Below, piece by piece: positions 12,701 through 27,700 of a stretch of 64,000 nucleotides of DNA. The stretch covers positions 3,596,001-3,660,000 of the forward strand of contig CM057130.1 of assembly GCA_029964075.1 (NCBI GenBank), in the 5' to 3' direction. Every line of letters begins with the position of its first letter. Within the stretch, counting starts at the first letter, position 1. The notes under the pieces are model-generated. The model was given only the letters and a program-made list of their open reading frames with translations. It ran no database searches and was not told where the DNA came from. Both the position numbers and the translations under genes were made by a program. Origin of the DNA: Patiria pectinifera (Eukaryota > Echinodermata > Asteroidea > Valvatida > Asterinidae).

Positions 12701-15700
12701 CACACCAGCAACATTAGCAATGTTGCAGTCATGCTTGTGATGAGTCGGTTTATTTTGGCTCAACCTTTTTAGCACATTCTCCTAACACAGGGAGACCATT
12801 CCCAAAGTTTGACTTTGGATTTTTACTCCAATTTTTTTTAGATTCTTGATTTTCAGCTTTGAACTCACCTGTCGTGAAGGGGAACGTAATCCCGCTGCTC
12901 GACTGGTCCCCGCTACCCGTGCGTAGTGTGACCATGTATGTGGTACCCGGCATCAATCCAGTGAGGCTGATTACCGGGCAAGCATCCATAGGCACTTCAA
13001 TCTCCACCTGAAGCGGGGTACCGGCTCCCGCGCCGCTGGCCGCGTTATTTACGAACGCGAAGAACTTGTCAAACAGGCCGTTGAAGTTGGTAAGATTGAT
13101 GCCGATTTCTGCACCGTGTGGTTTTTTAACAACCGTTACAGCATTCGGATCAATGTTAACCGGTTCTGAAAGGTAATAAAAGCACCAATGTAATATATAA
13201 GTCATCTTGTACAACAGTTGAATATGGATTGTATTCCACAAAGACCAGGAATTTCCAATTTAAATTTTGCAACCAAAGCAATGTCAGTTACGGTGAGCAA
13301 TGTGTATAAGGCTATAATCATACAACCTTTACTTTTATACGCAATAAAGTTTGGACAAACTGATTCTTCAAGTATAGAAAATACCAGAAGCCACAATTTA
13401 AAGAAAACACCATAAATTCTGAACAAAACTCACAAAGAAAGAAATTAACATGATATAAGCAACAACGTACGTTGCTACCCCTTGAAAACCAGATTGCAGT
13501 CAAAATCTCAAAAGTCCATCGCAAGTCAATCATAAGTTATCCAGATGTCAAGTCACAAAATATTCCTTTGCCACTGTTCATCACTTCCTACCTGTGACCT
13601 ATTCTTGACTAGATTTCCCTGTGACTGGACTTGTGATTAACTTAATTACTACAGCGACTGATTTCCCGAAACCTTACGCAATGGCGTAACTCCCTTTGCG
13701 CCACACGCCACAATTTATTGCTTAAACTGCACAACATTTCGCGCTTCGCAACATTTCACTTATGACAATTTCATGAAAGTCTGATAGTGCATAAGTCAGG
13801 GACTTGGAGTAAAGGGTGGCGTAGCAACTGAAAATGACCTATTTCACCAGCAAATCGTGATCGTCGCGGAGCCGGTTGTGGCACAACTTATCAAGATCGA
13901 TACAAGACAGCCACAGCTTTGTGTTTGAAGTAAACAAATTGCTATTTTACTGGTGACGTGGTTTTTAGAGCTTGCCGCACGATTCTGAAGAAAGTCCGAC
14001 AAATAATTTTCAAAATGGCGGGCTGAGGAAATCTAATGACTGTTTCGTGAACGAACAAATTAATACACAAACAGCCGTCATAAATGCTGTTATCATCCTC
14101 GTCCAAGATGTTTCAATTATTTAACACGTTGCACAGCTACGCCAAGTTTCGTGAAATCGATCGTAAGTTTATTGCGCAGCTGCGCAACAAATTTATTGCA
14201 TAAGTCTTACGCATGTCGCAAACTCTGCACTCTTTTTTTATGAAATCGGCTGCAGAACTGTAGCTAAGTCAATCGCAAGTATCACAAGTCCACCACAAGA
14301 TGTCCAGTTGCAACTCAAGTCACAAGCCATGTAAAATGAACCGTAAAGTTACTTGTCTCTGGGCTTGTGAATGGACTTGAGATTTACTAGTGACCGTATT
14401 TGTGATGGCCTCCACTACAAACACTGCATCACAAATATACTGAAAAGCTTGAGTGAAGAACATAATTTATATTATTTTTAAAAAATGTGAAAACATTATT
14501 AGTGGGGTGCTTCGGTCCAATGGTTACAGTGTTCGACTCGTGTGCCGTGGTACGTGGGTTCGAATCCTGACCGTGGGAACATGGTGCTTGTGCTCTTGAG
14601 CAAGGCACTTTACCACTATTGCTCCGTCCTTCGGATGGGACGTAAAGCAGTAGGTCCCGTGTGTTGTGTAATGCACGTTAAAGAACACAGTAACACTTAT
14701 CGCTAAGAGAAGGGGTTTGCCCCTGTGTTTCTGGCAGTGGTTGCAATATGCGCTGCAGCACCTTGTAAACCCCTATAAGGTGCTACATAATGGGTCTCAA
14801 ATTTCTCATAAACTTTATTTACCTTTCTTTAATAATATACATAATTTCCAGCGCCTTGAGTACCTAACTGTTGGTAGATACATACGCTATATAAGACTCC
14901 AATATTATTATTATTATTATTATTATTGAAGAAATTACCTAAGAGGTTCCCCCTTTATTTCGACCCAGATCTCATAAGAATTGCTACATACTTAGACGGT
15001 AGGAGGTGCGTCCATATGGCGTGATGACACCAGCTGCGTCTACCGTGTTGACGATCAGTCGGTAATTCTGTCCGGACGTCAGGCCGTCCAGACGTTTGCT
15101 TGGGCTACCACTCACAGACACAAAGGTGGAGGAGTCTTGCACCCCATCGTCAGGGTTGTAGATGAACTGGTACTGCATGATGGGATTGGTGGTCGCTACC
15201 CAGCGGACAGTGATGGTGGTGTCTGGAACCAACTCGACGGTGATCACAACCGAATCTGTGTTGGGATTGGAGAGAGTTTGTAATAAGTCACAGACTATCG
15301 CAGATTGTAACAAATTAGAACGGACTATTTCGAACCATAATAACATACAATTTCAGCCCAATAGGTGTTAATAACTGAAAATATTTTATTTCACAGAGAA
15401 GGTTTCGAACAAAAGCAGCAAAGATTAAGTTGACTAGGATTGCTAAGTTGTTCAAAAAGTACGGAAAAAATCTTCACAAGATTTTTCACATGTATGTTTT
15501 TTATGTGAGGATATTCACTTTCAGTTAACACAATTTTAAGGGCAAAAGTGGGATTGAATTTGTTTAATCACCATTGAACAACACCACTGTTTTGGGTCGT
15601 GTATGCAATCGAATTGCTGTGTTTTGAATGACCAGAAATTGTATGTCCTCTACTCCTGGTGTATTGCCATGGCAACTGATTGGGACTTCTCTTTCCTTGC

Positions 15701-18700
15701 ACTTTTTCTTACTACTATAAAATATTTGAAAATGTTGCACCCATGATATTGTCCATCTATCAAATGTTGACCCGTACAAACCCACACCACCCTGCCCGCG
15801 TGTTACTTCCTATGCCGCCCCAAACCGCCCCAAACTGCCCAGTCATTGCATAGTTTTGTGATTTCATCAGGGAATAATATTACATTACAATTCATTAAAC
15901 ATGCTTCTGGGTTCATTACTACAAATCATTCATTCATCATTATAAAGAATCAATGAGCCCAACCTGTAGTTTTTGACACAGACATCGGTGCGCTGATGGT
16001 CTGATCTTGGCCTAGTCCAGCCAGGGTACGGATAGTGATGTCGTAGTTCGTCTCTGGTGTGAGATTCTCCAGCGTTGCGGACAGGACGGTGGGAGACTGA
16101 GTGAACTGACTGACCGGCTGACCGTTGGCCGTGGTCAGTGTGACCTGATAGCCGCTGACGTAGCCGACGGCTTCCTCCCAGAAGACCGTGATGATGGACT
16201 GGCTGGCCTCGGCGATGCGGAGGTTCCTTGGAGGAGCCGCCACTGATATAAAAGACACGTATAAAGTCAAGATGATGATCATGAGCAGTGTTCTCCAACC
16301 TGTAAAAATAACCCGCCAAGCTTTCTGAGGCACTCGCCAAGCTTCAAAAGCTGCCACCAACCTTAAAAAGTTGCCCCCCCCATGCTTAAAAATTACGACT
16401 TAACAGAAATTCCTCAGCAATCCAGCCATACTCTCTATTTGGCCCAAAACGGTAATAATGTGTACCAATTTATGCAATTCATGACAAATGATACCGAAAA
16501 CAGTTGCACTTTTGTATACGTGCATGTTGCGGTTCACACTAACCTTGCAAGTGTACAAAAGTGCAAGTTTTTTTCGGTACCACTTGTCATAAATTGCATC
16601 ATTTTGTACACATTATCACTGTTTTCGGCCAAACAAAGAGTATGGCTGGCATGCTGAGGAACTTCTGCAGTGATCAGTCGTAATTTGAGCAAGATGTGCC
16701 CAGTTGTTTTTGAGTTAGACAAAAAAGTATTAAGGGGGACTTTCTTTTTTGGTTGAGTGTATTACAGATCACGCTTACAAGTGTTCATGCATGAAAAACA
16801 TACAATCTAAAGCTCAATCTCCAAGCAAATGCTCCTTTTAATATAACATGTTCTTCTGTGTGCCTTCAGCAAATCGAAAAATAAAGAAATATGTAACAGT
16901 TCTGGTGGCTCCAGAAAAGGTGAACTTCGAAAAAAAAACTAGAAATGGGACCCTGGCATTAAGAAAGAGTTTGTTTTGTTAATTTCCATAAATAGAAGAT
17001 AAGACAGCACCGGTTTCTGGCTTACCAGTCCTGAAGGCCCGAATTCGACTTTCCAAACCGCCCACGTTGGTCACTTCCACGTACAGCACATAGCTGGTAC
17101 CCGGCTGCAAGGCGTTGAACGTGTGTTGTAGGTTGCTATTACTGATGGGGGAAAAGGCATTCTGTAGCCGTGACGTACTACCGGGCAGACCGATGCTTAA
17201 CTGGTAGCCTGTCGCAGACGGGTACCGAGTCCTGCCCCACTCAAAGGTTACCGATTGCTCCGTGTTGTCTATGATGAGGATTTCTGCAGCGTCAAAGTCA
17301 TCTGTTAAGTGAAGAATAAATGAAAAGGTTTTGAAAATCTTCTTACACTACCTCAAATGTCATAAACGTTAACTGGACAGAATTTAAGCCAATACGTTTG
17401 CTGATTGACTGTAGTGGACATCATGTTAAGCCATACATCGGCTCACCGTATGCTGGATATTTTTTCTTAATAAAATGGCACAAACTCCTAATCAGATGAA
17501 ATGTAAAAGAAAAACAGCATTGCACCAAGCACACTTTTTTTCTGGAACAATCTGTGCTGAATCCATTAATATAAGACAAGATTCAGAACAACAATACCTG
17601 AAGCAACTACAGTGAAATACTTGGTTACTTGGTTGGTTCTTCTCCTGAGGACTTCCACAAGGGAGTATAACTAGAAGGCCAGAAACACCAGGGCAAACCC
17701 CTTCTCTTAGCGATAAGTGTTACTGGGTTCTTTTACGTGCGTAAGTAAACACACGGGACCTCCGGCTTAATGTCCCATCCGAAAAACGAAGCAATAATGG
17801 TTAAGTGCCTTGCTTAAGGGCACAAGTGTCCTGGGCCCTGGCTCGAACCCATGCCACTGTTGCATCAGAAACACCAGAGCATGAGTCCGGTGCTCTTATA
17901 ACCGCTTGGCCATGACACTTGATAAATTTTGATAAGTCAAACCTCAAGGGATGAGGTTCAAAATTTGACTTAAACAGAGTTTTGAGTTTATGAGCAGGGT
18001 TGTATATCACTGTTATATTACTGAAGGCAATGGATTCTTTGTTTGACTAAACAGTTGTTTTGAGTTATCATCAGAGTTTGACTTATCAAAATTTCACTGT
18101 ATCACCCAAATGAAGGAGGCACACATTTCCTGACAAAAATATGATTTTGTGGGGGGCAATCTTTTCTGACAAAATAGGCTTCATACAGACGTAACTTTCT
18201 TTCAGTGGTAACTAGCGAAGCCACTAACCTGTTGTCGCCATAACAGTTGTCGGCGAACTTCTTTCCTCCGAATCGTCCTCTCCCACAAAGGTGACAATGT
18301 GGAAAGTGTATTCGGTGTTCGGCTGCAGCCCGGTGATGGTTGCCTGTCGGATATAAAATATACATACAAGATAGCGTACAGCGCCCTCTGTTGAAATCTG
18401 GTTAATAATGACAGTCCAAAAAGGAATCATCTCTGTCTACTAACTCTTTGCGCAGCTGGGTTGAAATGCAATGATGTATGACATCGGCTAACAAACTTTA
18501 AATTTGGCATTTGTGGTCACCCTAACAATTACCCGTTTACGGCTTCTGACTAGCACCCCTTGAACAGAGACACCGATGATGACAAATGGGGAACCGCCAA
18601 CATAGGGCTGGATAGCTCAGTTGGCAGAGCACCGGAATGGAAATCCGGCAGGTTCAAACCCAGTACCAGCCAATTTCTTTGAAATTATTATCAAGCATCT

Positions 18701-21700
18701 AATCAGTAATAAATAGAAAAATAAAAATGTATACTTGTGGGAGGGGCCCTGCCCCCCCCTCCCCCCTCCCCAAATAGGCATCTTCCCCACCCCCGGATCC
18801 ACCGGTTTGTACTTACCATTGGCTCAGTGACGACCACTGGTTCCTGGATGCTGTCCCTTGGCTCATAGGTTACGAGGTATCCATCAGCCACGCTTGGGTA
18901 GGGAGCGTTGCCTGGCAGGACTGGGTCCCAGCTCAGATTGACGGACTCGATGGTGGTGGATGACTGCACGGAGCTTGGGTCCACCGCCTCGGGCTCTGTG
19001 GATAAAAAAAAAACGGAGGATGTCAAGCTCAAAATGCAATACCAAGGTGTTGTCTTCAAAATCGGAAGATTCCCGCTCTTTCTGTAATTAGGCAATTAGG
19101 CCATGTCAAATTAGGCCATAGCCACATTATTCGGACAGGGCCTTATAGACTTTGATCATGAAGGACAGGAGTTGGTGGCCTGGGCACCAGTTTAGAATAA
19201 GAGCATTTTATCTTCACCGGTATGCGTGCTCGTCTATCACTATGCACGCTCTATTGTCACAAAACTGAGTATGCAGTGTTTATGAATTACATCGGTGACG
19301 AGCGAACCCCGATATTGAATCTACATCGCAGTTGGATCAAACTCATATCCATGCTAGCCAACCATATTTGGACTAGTCTTGTCGACTATACAGGACAGGC
19401 CTACAATGTTTGGTCGCATCACTGGTTACCCATAGCCTTGGTACATCATACTGCACAACAGGGAGCCAGGACCACGTTTCGTTATGACATTTTCACCACT
19501 GTTTGACTGGAGGCATCCGCAGGTGGCAATTGGTGGACATAATTACGTCACACTAACCATTGGTTTACACTCGGCTCTTGAAGTTCTTAAACCCAAATCT
19601 TTCCAGTCACTCCAATAAACCCCAAATCTTGACTTACTGGTATATTGCTTGATGGATGTGCTGACCTCCGGACTTATTCCCAAGGTAGTCAGGGTGAACG
19701 TGTACTCCACTCCGGGCGTCAGGCCACTGCGTGATAATCTTATTATGTTCTGGCCTATTGGGATGTTGGCTATCTCTGCATTCAGTGAGTCCACAATCCC
19801 CCAAGTGTAACCCGTGGCCCCGGCTGCTTGTGATATGCCCACGGTGATGCGTCGAGTTTCAACCAATGTGACAAACAAGGTGCCGGGATCAGCCGCGCCT
19901 GTGGACAGATTGAGAGCACAAATAGGCGTCAGTTATATTACTTCAATTAAAATCACATTTGATTTCAAACCACATTGATAAAAAGAGGTAAAAACAAACA
20001 ACAGGAGAGGCAAGAAACAACGGCACTGAGGTATTGGTTTAGAAATGTAAGGCGCAGCTTTCTCGACACACACCGTTTTCATCTGTGCTCACGCTGCCAT
20101 GAACCAATACAATTCAAGTTCAGGTTTACTGGCTGAGCTAAGAATGTATCTGCTTAGCAAAAAAACAAGATACCAGCTAAAAATTCATGTGATGCACATT
20201 TGCTTATTCACTGGTCCTCCGCTTATTTTGGCTCAAAGAAATTTAAAAAGTAATAATTCTATTCCGCAGCTCCATAAATGGAGATGAGAACATGAAACAC
20301 AACTTTGTGAGTTTGTTCCTCCATTTAATAGGGAACGTTGAACAATAGAGGACAATAGGGTCCCAATTCCCGAAGGTCCCCAATTTGGATTGGTGTACAA
20401 AACATATGGGAGGTCTTCCTAAAAAGTTAGAGTGCAAACAAAAGAGGGACAATAGGGGGTCCCAGATTGCAGGCAAATACACACTTGTATGTGCGTGTTT
20501 ATGGTGTAAATCGAGGACACACACGTGTAACATTATCGATGAATCGAGGACAGAAACCAAATCGAGGACTCCTTGGTTGGGAAACATGTACAAAACCAAT
20601 GAGAGCTGTTGCGAAAAAAGTTCAAGTTCAAACAAAGGAAAAGGGAAGAGGAACAAAAGAAAATACCATAAACAAACGTGCGTGATCTGATACACCGTGT
20701 CCTCTGGAGACATGCACACAATAGGGATCAAAAGATTGTATACGTCTCCACAGGGCAATCTCTATAGATAAATATGTCTCCACAAGGTTTTCACGAAATA
20801 GATATATGGATTTTACACAAAAACTAGGAATTTCCAAGGTGTGTTGATGGATGTTGAACAGGGATATTAAGTCCGAATTTCAGCTAAGGAAATTAATTCT
20901 GGTTAAAGTAAAAGCATTTTGAAACTGTACTTTCAAACTCGAAAACTTCAGTACAAGAGAACAAAGAAATGTCTCCACAAGAATACAAATGTCAGTATTG
21001 TTGAGTTGGTGTGTGTGTGTCCTTGGGCAAGTCATTTTGTCATGAATTGCTTTTCACTAGCAAGGGTATATTTAGTGTGAGGTTAGAGATGGTTTATTGC
21101 TTTCATAAATGAGTCATATGCAATACAACACCAACACTGAGCTGTATGGGCTCTGTGCGCCGACGAAGAGGGCACCCTTTTACCTAGCAACGACGTCTCA
21201 TGGGCGGGACATTTCGCTGGTTGACGCGCACCGTTCCTTGTGTGTGACGCATGTACACTAGGGGATTTGTACTATGTACACGCAGTGGCCGCGCTTCGCA
21301 GCAAATGAATTGCAGTCAGGCAAGATGGCGTCGTTCAGTCACCCCCAACTGTACTCTCTTTGCCGGTGAGGAGGTACTAGTGAACGGAGCGGATACTCCT
21401 CACGGAGCCGTGATGATCCCAGGAATGTTAACAGACACCCACTCCACTGGGGTAATAACCATGTACAGCATTTTGTTAGCAAGGGTTATAGACCTCAACT
21501 AGAAGCCAGTAGGATGAGGTGGTATCATGCATATAAACGCGGTCGTGCACATGCACTAAATGCTCCTGAGACCAATACGGTTGGAAAATATTTGTGTGTC
21601 ATGACTTCACAAACACATGAGAAGTATGCACGAGCTTGGTTTCACCTAAATCGTGGCTGTATGCCAGATTTGTCACAAGTACCTACTGTCATTTTGATCT

Positions 21701-24700
21701 TCAAGCAAACTTGAATCCTCGATCCTGTTTGGTCGATACATGGCAACGACAGTATACTATTATCCACTATGCCTGGATCCATACTGCAGTATTGCGCTAT
21801 TCTAAGATGCGTCTGCCATTCATGCTGCATGCATGAGCATTAGCATGACCACTGAAAAGTTCATGTTTAGCGTGTGTGTTCCATCCTTACTGTGCATCAA
21901 GTTTGCTGGAGGATAAATTCATTGCGTCTTTTGGCATATGGGACACAGACGTACGACATTATCCTGCGTTCCACTCGTGCTCGAGGGATAACTAACAGAA
22001 TCACAATTGACAACAGACTAGCTTAAGTATGGGAGTAGCCTACCAGTCATGAAGGTCCTTGAAACAACCTCACTCTCTTGGGTCAAGTCATCGTACTGAC
22101 TGAACGAAGTGATGCTGACATCGTAGTTTGTATTAGGAATCAGGCCCCGCAGCACCAGCTCTCTCGGGTCATTGCGAGAGACGGTTGTCGGGCTTGGCGT
22201 GCGTCCACCTTCCCCGGACTGACCGGCGTAGCGAATGTAATAGCCGTTGTAGTTACCGGCAGCTGGTGGGTCCCAGCTCAGGGTGATGGTAGAGAAGGTC
22301 TGGTTGGGAGAGTCTAAAATAGGAGGCTCGGGATCTGAGGAGAAACAGTTGCATCAGTTAAGCTATGGTATCATAACCAGTTAAAGAGGTTGTGGAATGC
22401 TCGAAGACATTTCCGTCATTCTTCGGGTATATGTAGCCTAAGGTGTGATGAAATAAAAACGACTATTGTTTCTGTCATAAAATGAGTACAAAAGGTACTT
22501 TTGAGAGCTGTTTTTCAAGTCCTGTCATGCCTGTTTCAACCCGAACATGCAATTTGTGTAAAAGTCGTCGTTGCGGGCAGCAAACAAACACAGTAAATCG
22601 TGACGTAATAAACAGAACTCCCGATGCAGAGTAGCATAAACGAGTCCTGTTTATTACGTCACGATTTACTGTGTTTTGTATGCTGCCCGCAACGACGACT
22701 TTTACACAAATTGCACGTTCGGGTCGAAACAGGACCTGAAAAATAGCTCTCAAAAGTACCCTTTGTACCCATTTCATGACAGAAACAATAGTCGTTTTTA
22801 TTTCATCACACCTTAGGCTACATATACCCAAAAAATTACGGAAATGTTTTCGAGCATTCCACAATCTCTTTAAAATCCATCATGAACTGTGAAAAGTCAG
22901 AGTAAAATCTTTTTTTGCTCTTTACTTAGCTCTAAGCGATGCTCAATTTGTTTAGATCCTGTTTTTTTTTAAATTATGTGGCATGTTTGGCAAGAACAGC
23001 CCCTAGGATTTCTTTCTGCCTATTTCCAGTCGACCCAGCTGATGGACAGATGGGAGGAAACCTCGGAGAGACGTTCCAGGGAAAACCCCTGGAAAAAAGA
23101 TGAGCACTGAACAAAATTGCAAATCTGAATACATTTTATCTTGTTGGTATTTATGCAGTGTATGTGTTTCATGGCATCAGATTTGCTGTTCTACTGCTTT
23201 TAGTATGAGCTATGATTTAGTATGAAAAAAGGGAGAGTTGGAAGAGATCACCGGGAAAGACAATCGAAAGCATTGTCGACAAAACCTGACGCTAACGGGA
23301 AGATGTTATGGCTTTGTGCGCGTGCAGAATAAAAGTGCGCGCACTCAGTGACACAAGTAAAATCACAAGTCAATTAACAAGTCCCGTTGTAAGAAAATAG
23401 GGTATAAACAAAAACAAATGAATGCCTTCGTGACAGGTTCATTTGAATGGCTTGCGAATTGACTTGGGACCCGACGACTTGTGATCGACTTACGACAGGC
23501 TTGGGAGTGAGTCATGAAGGTTGAAAGACATCATAAATGATGATTTCAGGGGAAAGACTGGTGGAAAATGAAAAATTCCATGAAATAATCGGTGGAGGCT
23601 TTGAGGGTCGCTGATGGTCCCAAAGCAAAGTGGGGTCTACAATATATGTCTGCATTTGCCTAAAAGGCACCCCTTAAAATACCCATTTCGCAGTTTCTAT
23701 ATAAACTTTTATAGGGAAAAAAACACCTTTACGGTAAAACCTTAGGATTGATACATTTCAAAAGGGATTGTTGAAAAAAAATCCTGACAAAAAAACAATC
23801 TTGACATATCTCACCCCTGTGATTTTTAAACTTACATGTGACAACTTTGGTTTCGTCGGACAGCACAGCGATATTGGACGCAGTCAGGGTGTGAAGAGCC
23901 AGCGAGTACAGTGAACCGGGAGTCAGGGAGGTCAGAGCAGTTTGTCGGACCCCGCCCCGGGCAAAGGTCTGGGGTGACTGCTGGTCACCGTCGGTCGGCG
24001 TGTAGGACAGCTGGTATTGGTCAAAGGTCCCTACTTCATATGTCCACTGGACGTTGATGGTTGTGGTGGTGTGGGACTGGACGGTCAGTCGCGCAGCCCC
24101 TGGGGATGGAGTTTAAAACAAGGATATTAAAAACAATTTCAGGACGATTTTATGAACGTTCTCTGGTTCTGAATGCTCTCAGTGGGACTGACAATTAACC
24201 TAGCATGGTAGAATCGCGTCAACGCAGCTTGTGAATTATTTTCCAAATTACATGGACGCGGAACGCAAATGGCGATAGGTCAATTCAGGCCATGCAACAG
24301 CATTCTTATTTACTGTGCTGTCCACAATGTGGGGTCAAGTGATGTTCCTTTGCTGGCAACATAATTACTTTTGGTTTAGTGGGGGGGGGGGGAGTAAAAT
24401 TGAACGAACCAAATCCTACTGGTTTTTTCAAGGCAAGCTATGAAGAAAGAATCATGTGCATACTTCTGTGCACACAGGATCATTTGCATTTTTTCCAAAA
24501 GTAACCTAGCGAATTATTATTAAAAAAAAACGTACTTGGATTGAAGATCTTACTGGTACTAAACATTCCCTGAAAATCTTCCGTCTGGCTTGCCCTCATT
24601 TACAAGAAATCAAGAAATGTAAGTGATTTTCAAGAATCAGTCAAGTGTCTGATTTTTAGAAATAAAGAGTTTATATAGACCAAATCGTGGTTTGTGATAT

Positions 24701-27700
24701 AAAAGGTTGTACTTTTTTTTTTTTACTTTTTTTTTGGACAGGTGTAATATCCACTGAGCTGAAACTTCAACAGGTCATGTTTTGAACATTCTTCTTTGGA
24801 TTTTGAGTGGTGTTATTATTGGAAACAAACAAAATGTATGAAAAGCAAATGACCCATATGCCTTTAAGAGTTCTATTTCAGTGAAAATGAGCCCACCAAT
24901 CCATTCAAAAAAGCTCACACAAATTTCCAATTGATCCCATGGAGGTAAGCTTCATCATCCGTGTCAAAACGTGAATAAAATTCCATTTTTTTTACAAAAA
25001 TTTGGTCACAAAACATCATTCCCCAATTGCAATACCTCACTCACACTTTTGTACGCAGAATTTTCTTTGCTGAGCACAAAATTTTAAAGTTTTAGAAACA
25101 ACAGGCACCCACTTCACTTTTTGTCAGTATGACGTCTCATTTGAACTTACTGGTAGTGAACGTCGCTCGCAGCTCGGTGCTCGATTCAGTAGCAGCCATG
25201 TCGCCAACTTTACTCCTCAAGACCACCGTGTGCTCTGTATCAGGCGTGAGGTCGTCTAAGGTGACGCTGGTAAGGTCAGCCCTGACAGAGGTCATGAACT
25301 CTGTCGGCGACCCCTCAGCCGTGTACGAGATGCTGTAGTCGTCCACGTTACCCTGGGCGGGAAGCCAGGTGAGGGTTGCCGTGGTGACCGTCACGCTGTT
25401 TACCATCAGGTTGAGCGGAGCTAGCGGCTCTGATGTAAAAATCCAAAAATCAAATTGATAATTAATTTTGAGGAAAAAAAATTTGCCGTAGGCCTAATTT
25501 ACAATAATGCTACAGTGTTGTACTCGCGATACATCACAGGTACATTGCGAATAAATCAGAAGCCAATAAACGAGACCATTGAGGGAAATCGCAAGTCAAT
25601 TAAAAAAAAAAGCCTCGGTCACAGTTTGACAGGGAATGAACTTTGACGGAAGAATGCCTTTGTCGTAGTATATTTGAATAGCTTGTGAGCTGACTTGGGA
25701 CCAGATGACATTTGATAGATTTGTGACGACTTGTACAACACTGCATTTCTATGGATGGCAGCACAATTTAGTGGCACAAGGGTGGGGAAACAGGGGTGGG
25801 GAAACGGGGGGGGGGGGGGGGGGGAGAGGAGCAGGATACAATGTGAATACTCCTTGAGGTCTGTCCCCAAGTTTTTGCATTCCCCCCTCTTATTACCCCA
25901 CCTAGAATTTGGTCAAGACAAAAGGAATTAGTTTCCGTTTGAAACCTTGACTTCACCCATGTAGTACCTTCCCCTCCAGAAAATGAACACCCTACTGGAA
26001 TTCTGAGGTACCAAAAAAAAATGTGTACATGAATAACAAATAACATATAAATTTCAAAGAAGAAAACCCAAGAGAAGGAAAATGGGAAGTACAGGGTACA
26101 CCGTGTGGTCGACCAGTCACCGCATTATGTGGAAGTTATTCCTTGTTAGGGTAATTAGGACTGAGTTATGGGAACTTTCTGCTGTCCCCACAGCATCTTC
26201 GGTCCCCTTGGTACCATGGGACATCTCGTGTGTAGTCCCCACAACTACGGAGCAAGGATATATGTACTTACTTGTGTATTGTGGCTTTACCGCAGACTCA
26301 TTCGCGGCACCACTCAAGCGAACTTGAAGGTTGTACAATGTGCCAGAGTTAAGACCCTCAAATCTAGCCGCAGTCGGGTTACCTGATATTTAAGAAAAAA
26401 GTTTTGTTCAATTACCTGAAGCCTGTCTTGCTGTAAGAATTATAACACTTGAGTTATGAAGAATATTTTTTTGTAATTTGTCGATGACTTGTATCTTTTC
26501 TAAAAAGACAACCTCGTCACAATCAAATGTTTGTAGCTCGACAGCACTTCAAAACTCAGAACGCTTTAAAAATGTTCAGTGCCTTGCTGTTGAACTCCTT
26601 GCCAGATTCAACTTTCCCCTAAACTTTTTTTTTAACCCGGTTCACCTACAATGTTGCCAGATTCATTGGTTTTTTTACAGCATATTTCTTTGTTCCTGAA
26701 GCCCCCCCTCAAGTGTCTTTGAGCATTGTATATGATAATTTTTCAATAAAAAACCCCTCTGTTCTATCTAGATAACCAGCCTTTCTAATTGAGAACACAG
26801 TTCCCACTGTGTCTTTCCAAAGCAATCTCCAGGCGAGTTCATATCTTGGGCAAATGAAAGTGAAGCAAATTCAAAGCCTTGAAGCATTCACAGCACAACT
26901 CGCCAGTTGAAATAAATTGAACAGTTGCCCATTTGTAACCCGAAAAAATGCAACGACGTCACAACTTTGATTTTGCGTTCTTGCAAGGGCAAACCAGACT
27001 TCACAAAGGATGTGCTGTCTGGCAAACTGGAAATGTTACCTTTTGAAGGTATCAAGTTTACAAAGAAGTGCCATGAAACGAAACTGAGTTTGGAGAAACT
27101 TCCTCACCTATCGGGATGTTGAAGCTCCGGATGAGAATGTCAGTCTCCGTGTGGATAGTAGCGACGTAACCAGTGACCCCATCAGGCACGTCAACTAGCG
27201 GTCCCCAAACCATACTAATGGAGGAGGTCGTCACCTCGGTGACTTCTAGTGTCAATTCTGGTAAGGTTTCTATAACAACAGAAGAAAAAAACAGCATGTA
27301 ACAGCAAAATGAAGCAAACAGCAACAAATCAAACAGAACAAGCTGAATTGTAATCAAGTTATTAAAATGTTGTCGGCAATCAATCCCAAGTCATCAAGTC
27401 TTAAGTGACAAATGTACTTCTTTGCAATTGTTCATAAACACCGAGTTTAATTAAGGGAATAAATGTGTGCTGAGCTGGTTTTAAACAAGTCCATTTAAGG
27501 CCGGCTGGGGGAACGGAGGCTGGTAATAGCCCGAGCCGAAGGCGAGGGTTACTATATGCGACCAGGCCCCCTGACAGTCTTAAACGGACTTGTATAATAC
27601 CGACCAAGCACATATTTATTCCCATTCATAAATACCTTCTTCGGTCAAAGAGCAAAACAAGTAAAAAAGAATAGAAATTTCCAACGATTTAGTCCAACCG

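Noticed and set aside
20243-20758. 171-codon minus-strand ORF
   Set aside because: Its Leu/Phe/Cys-rich composition shows no domain, an opposite-strand ORF overlaps it, and no matching splice phase links it to the FN3 gene.
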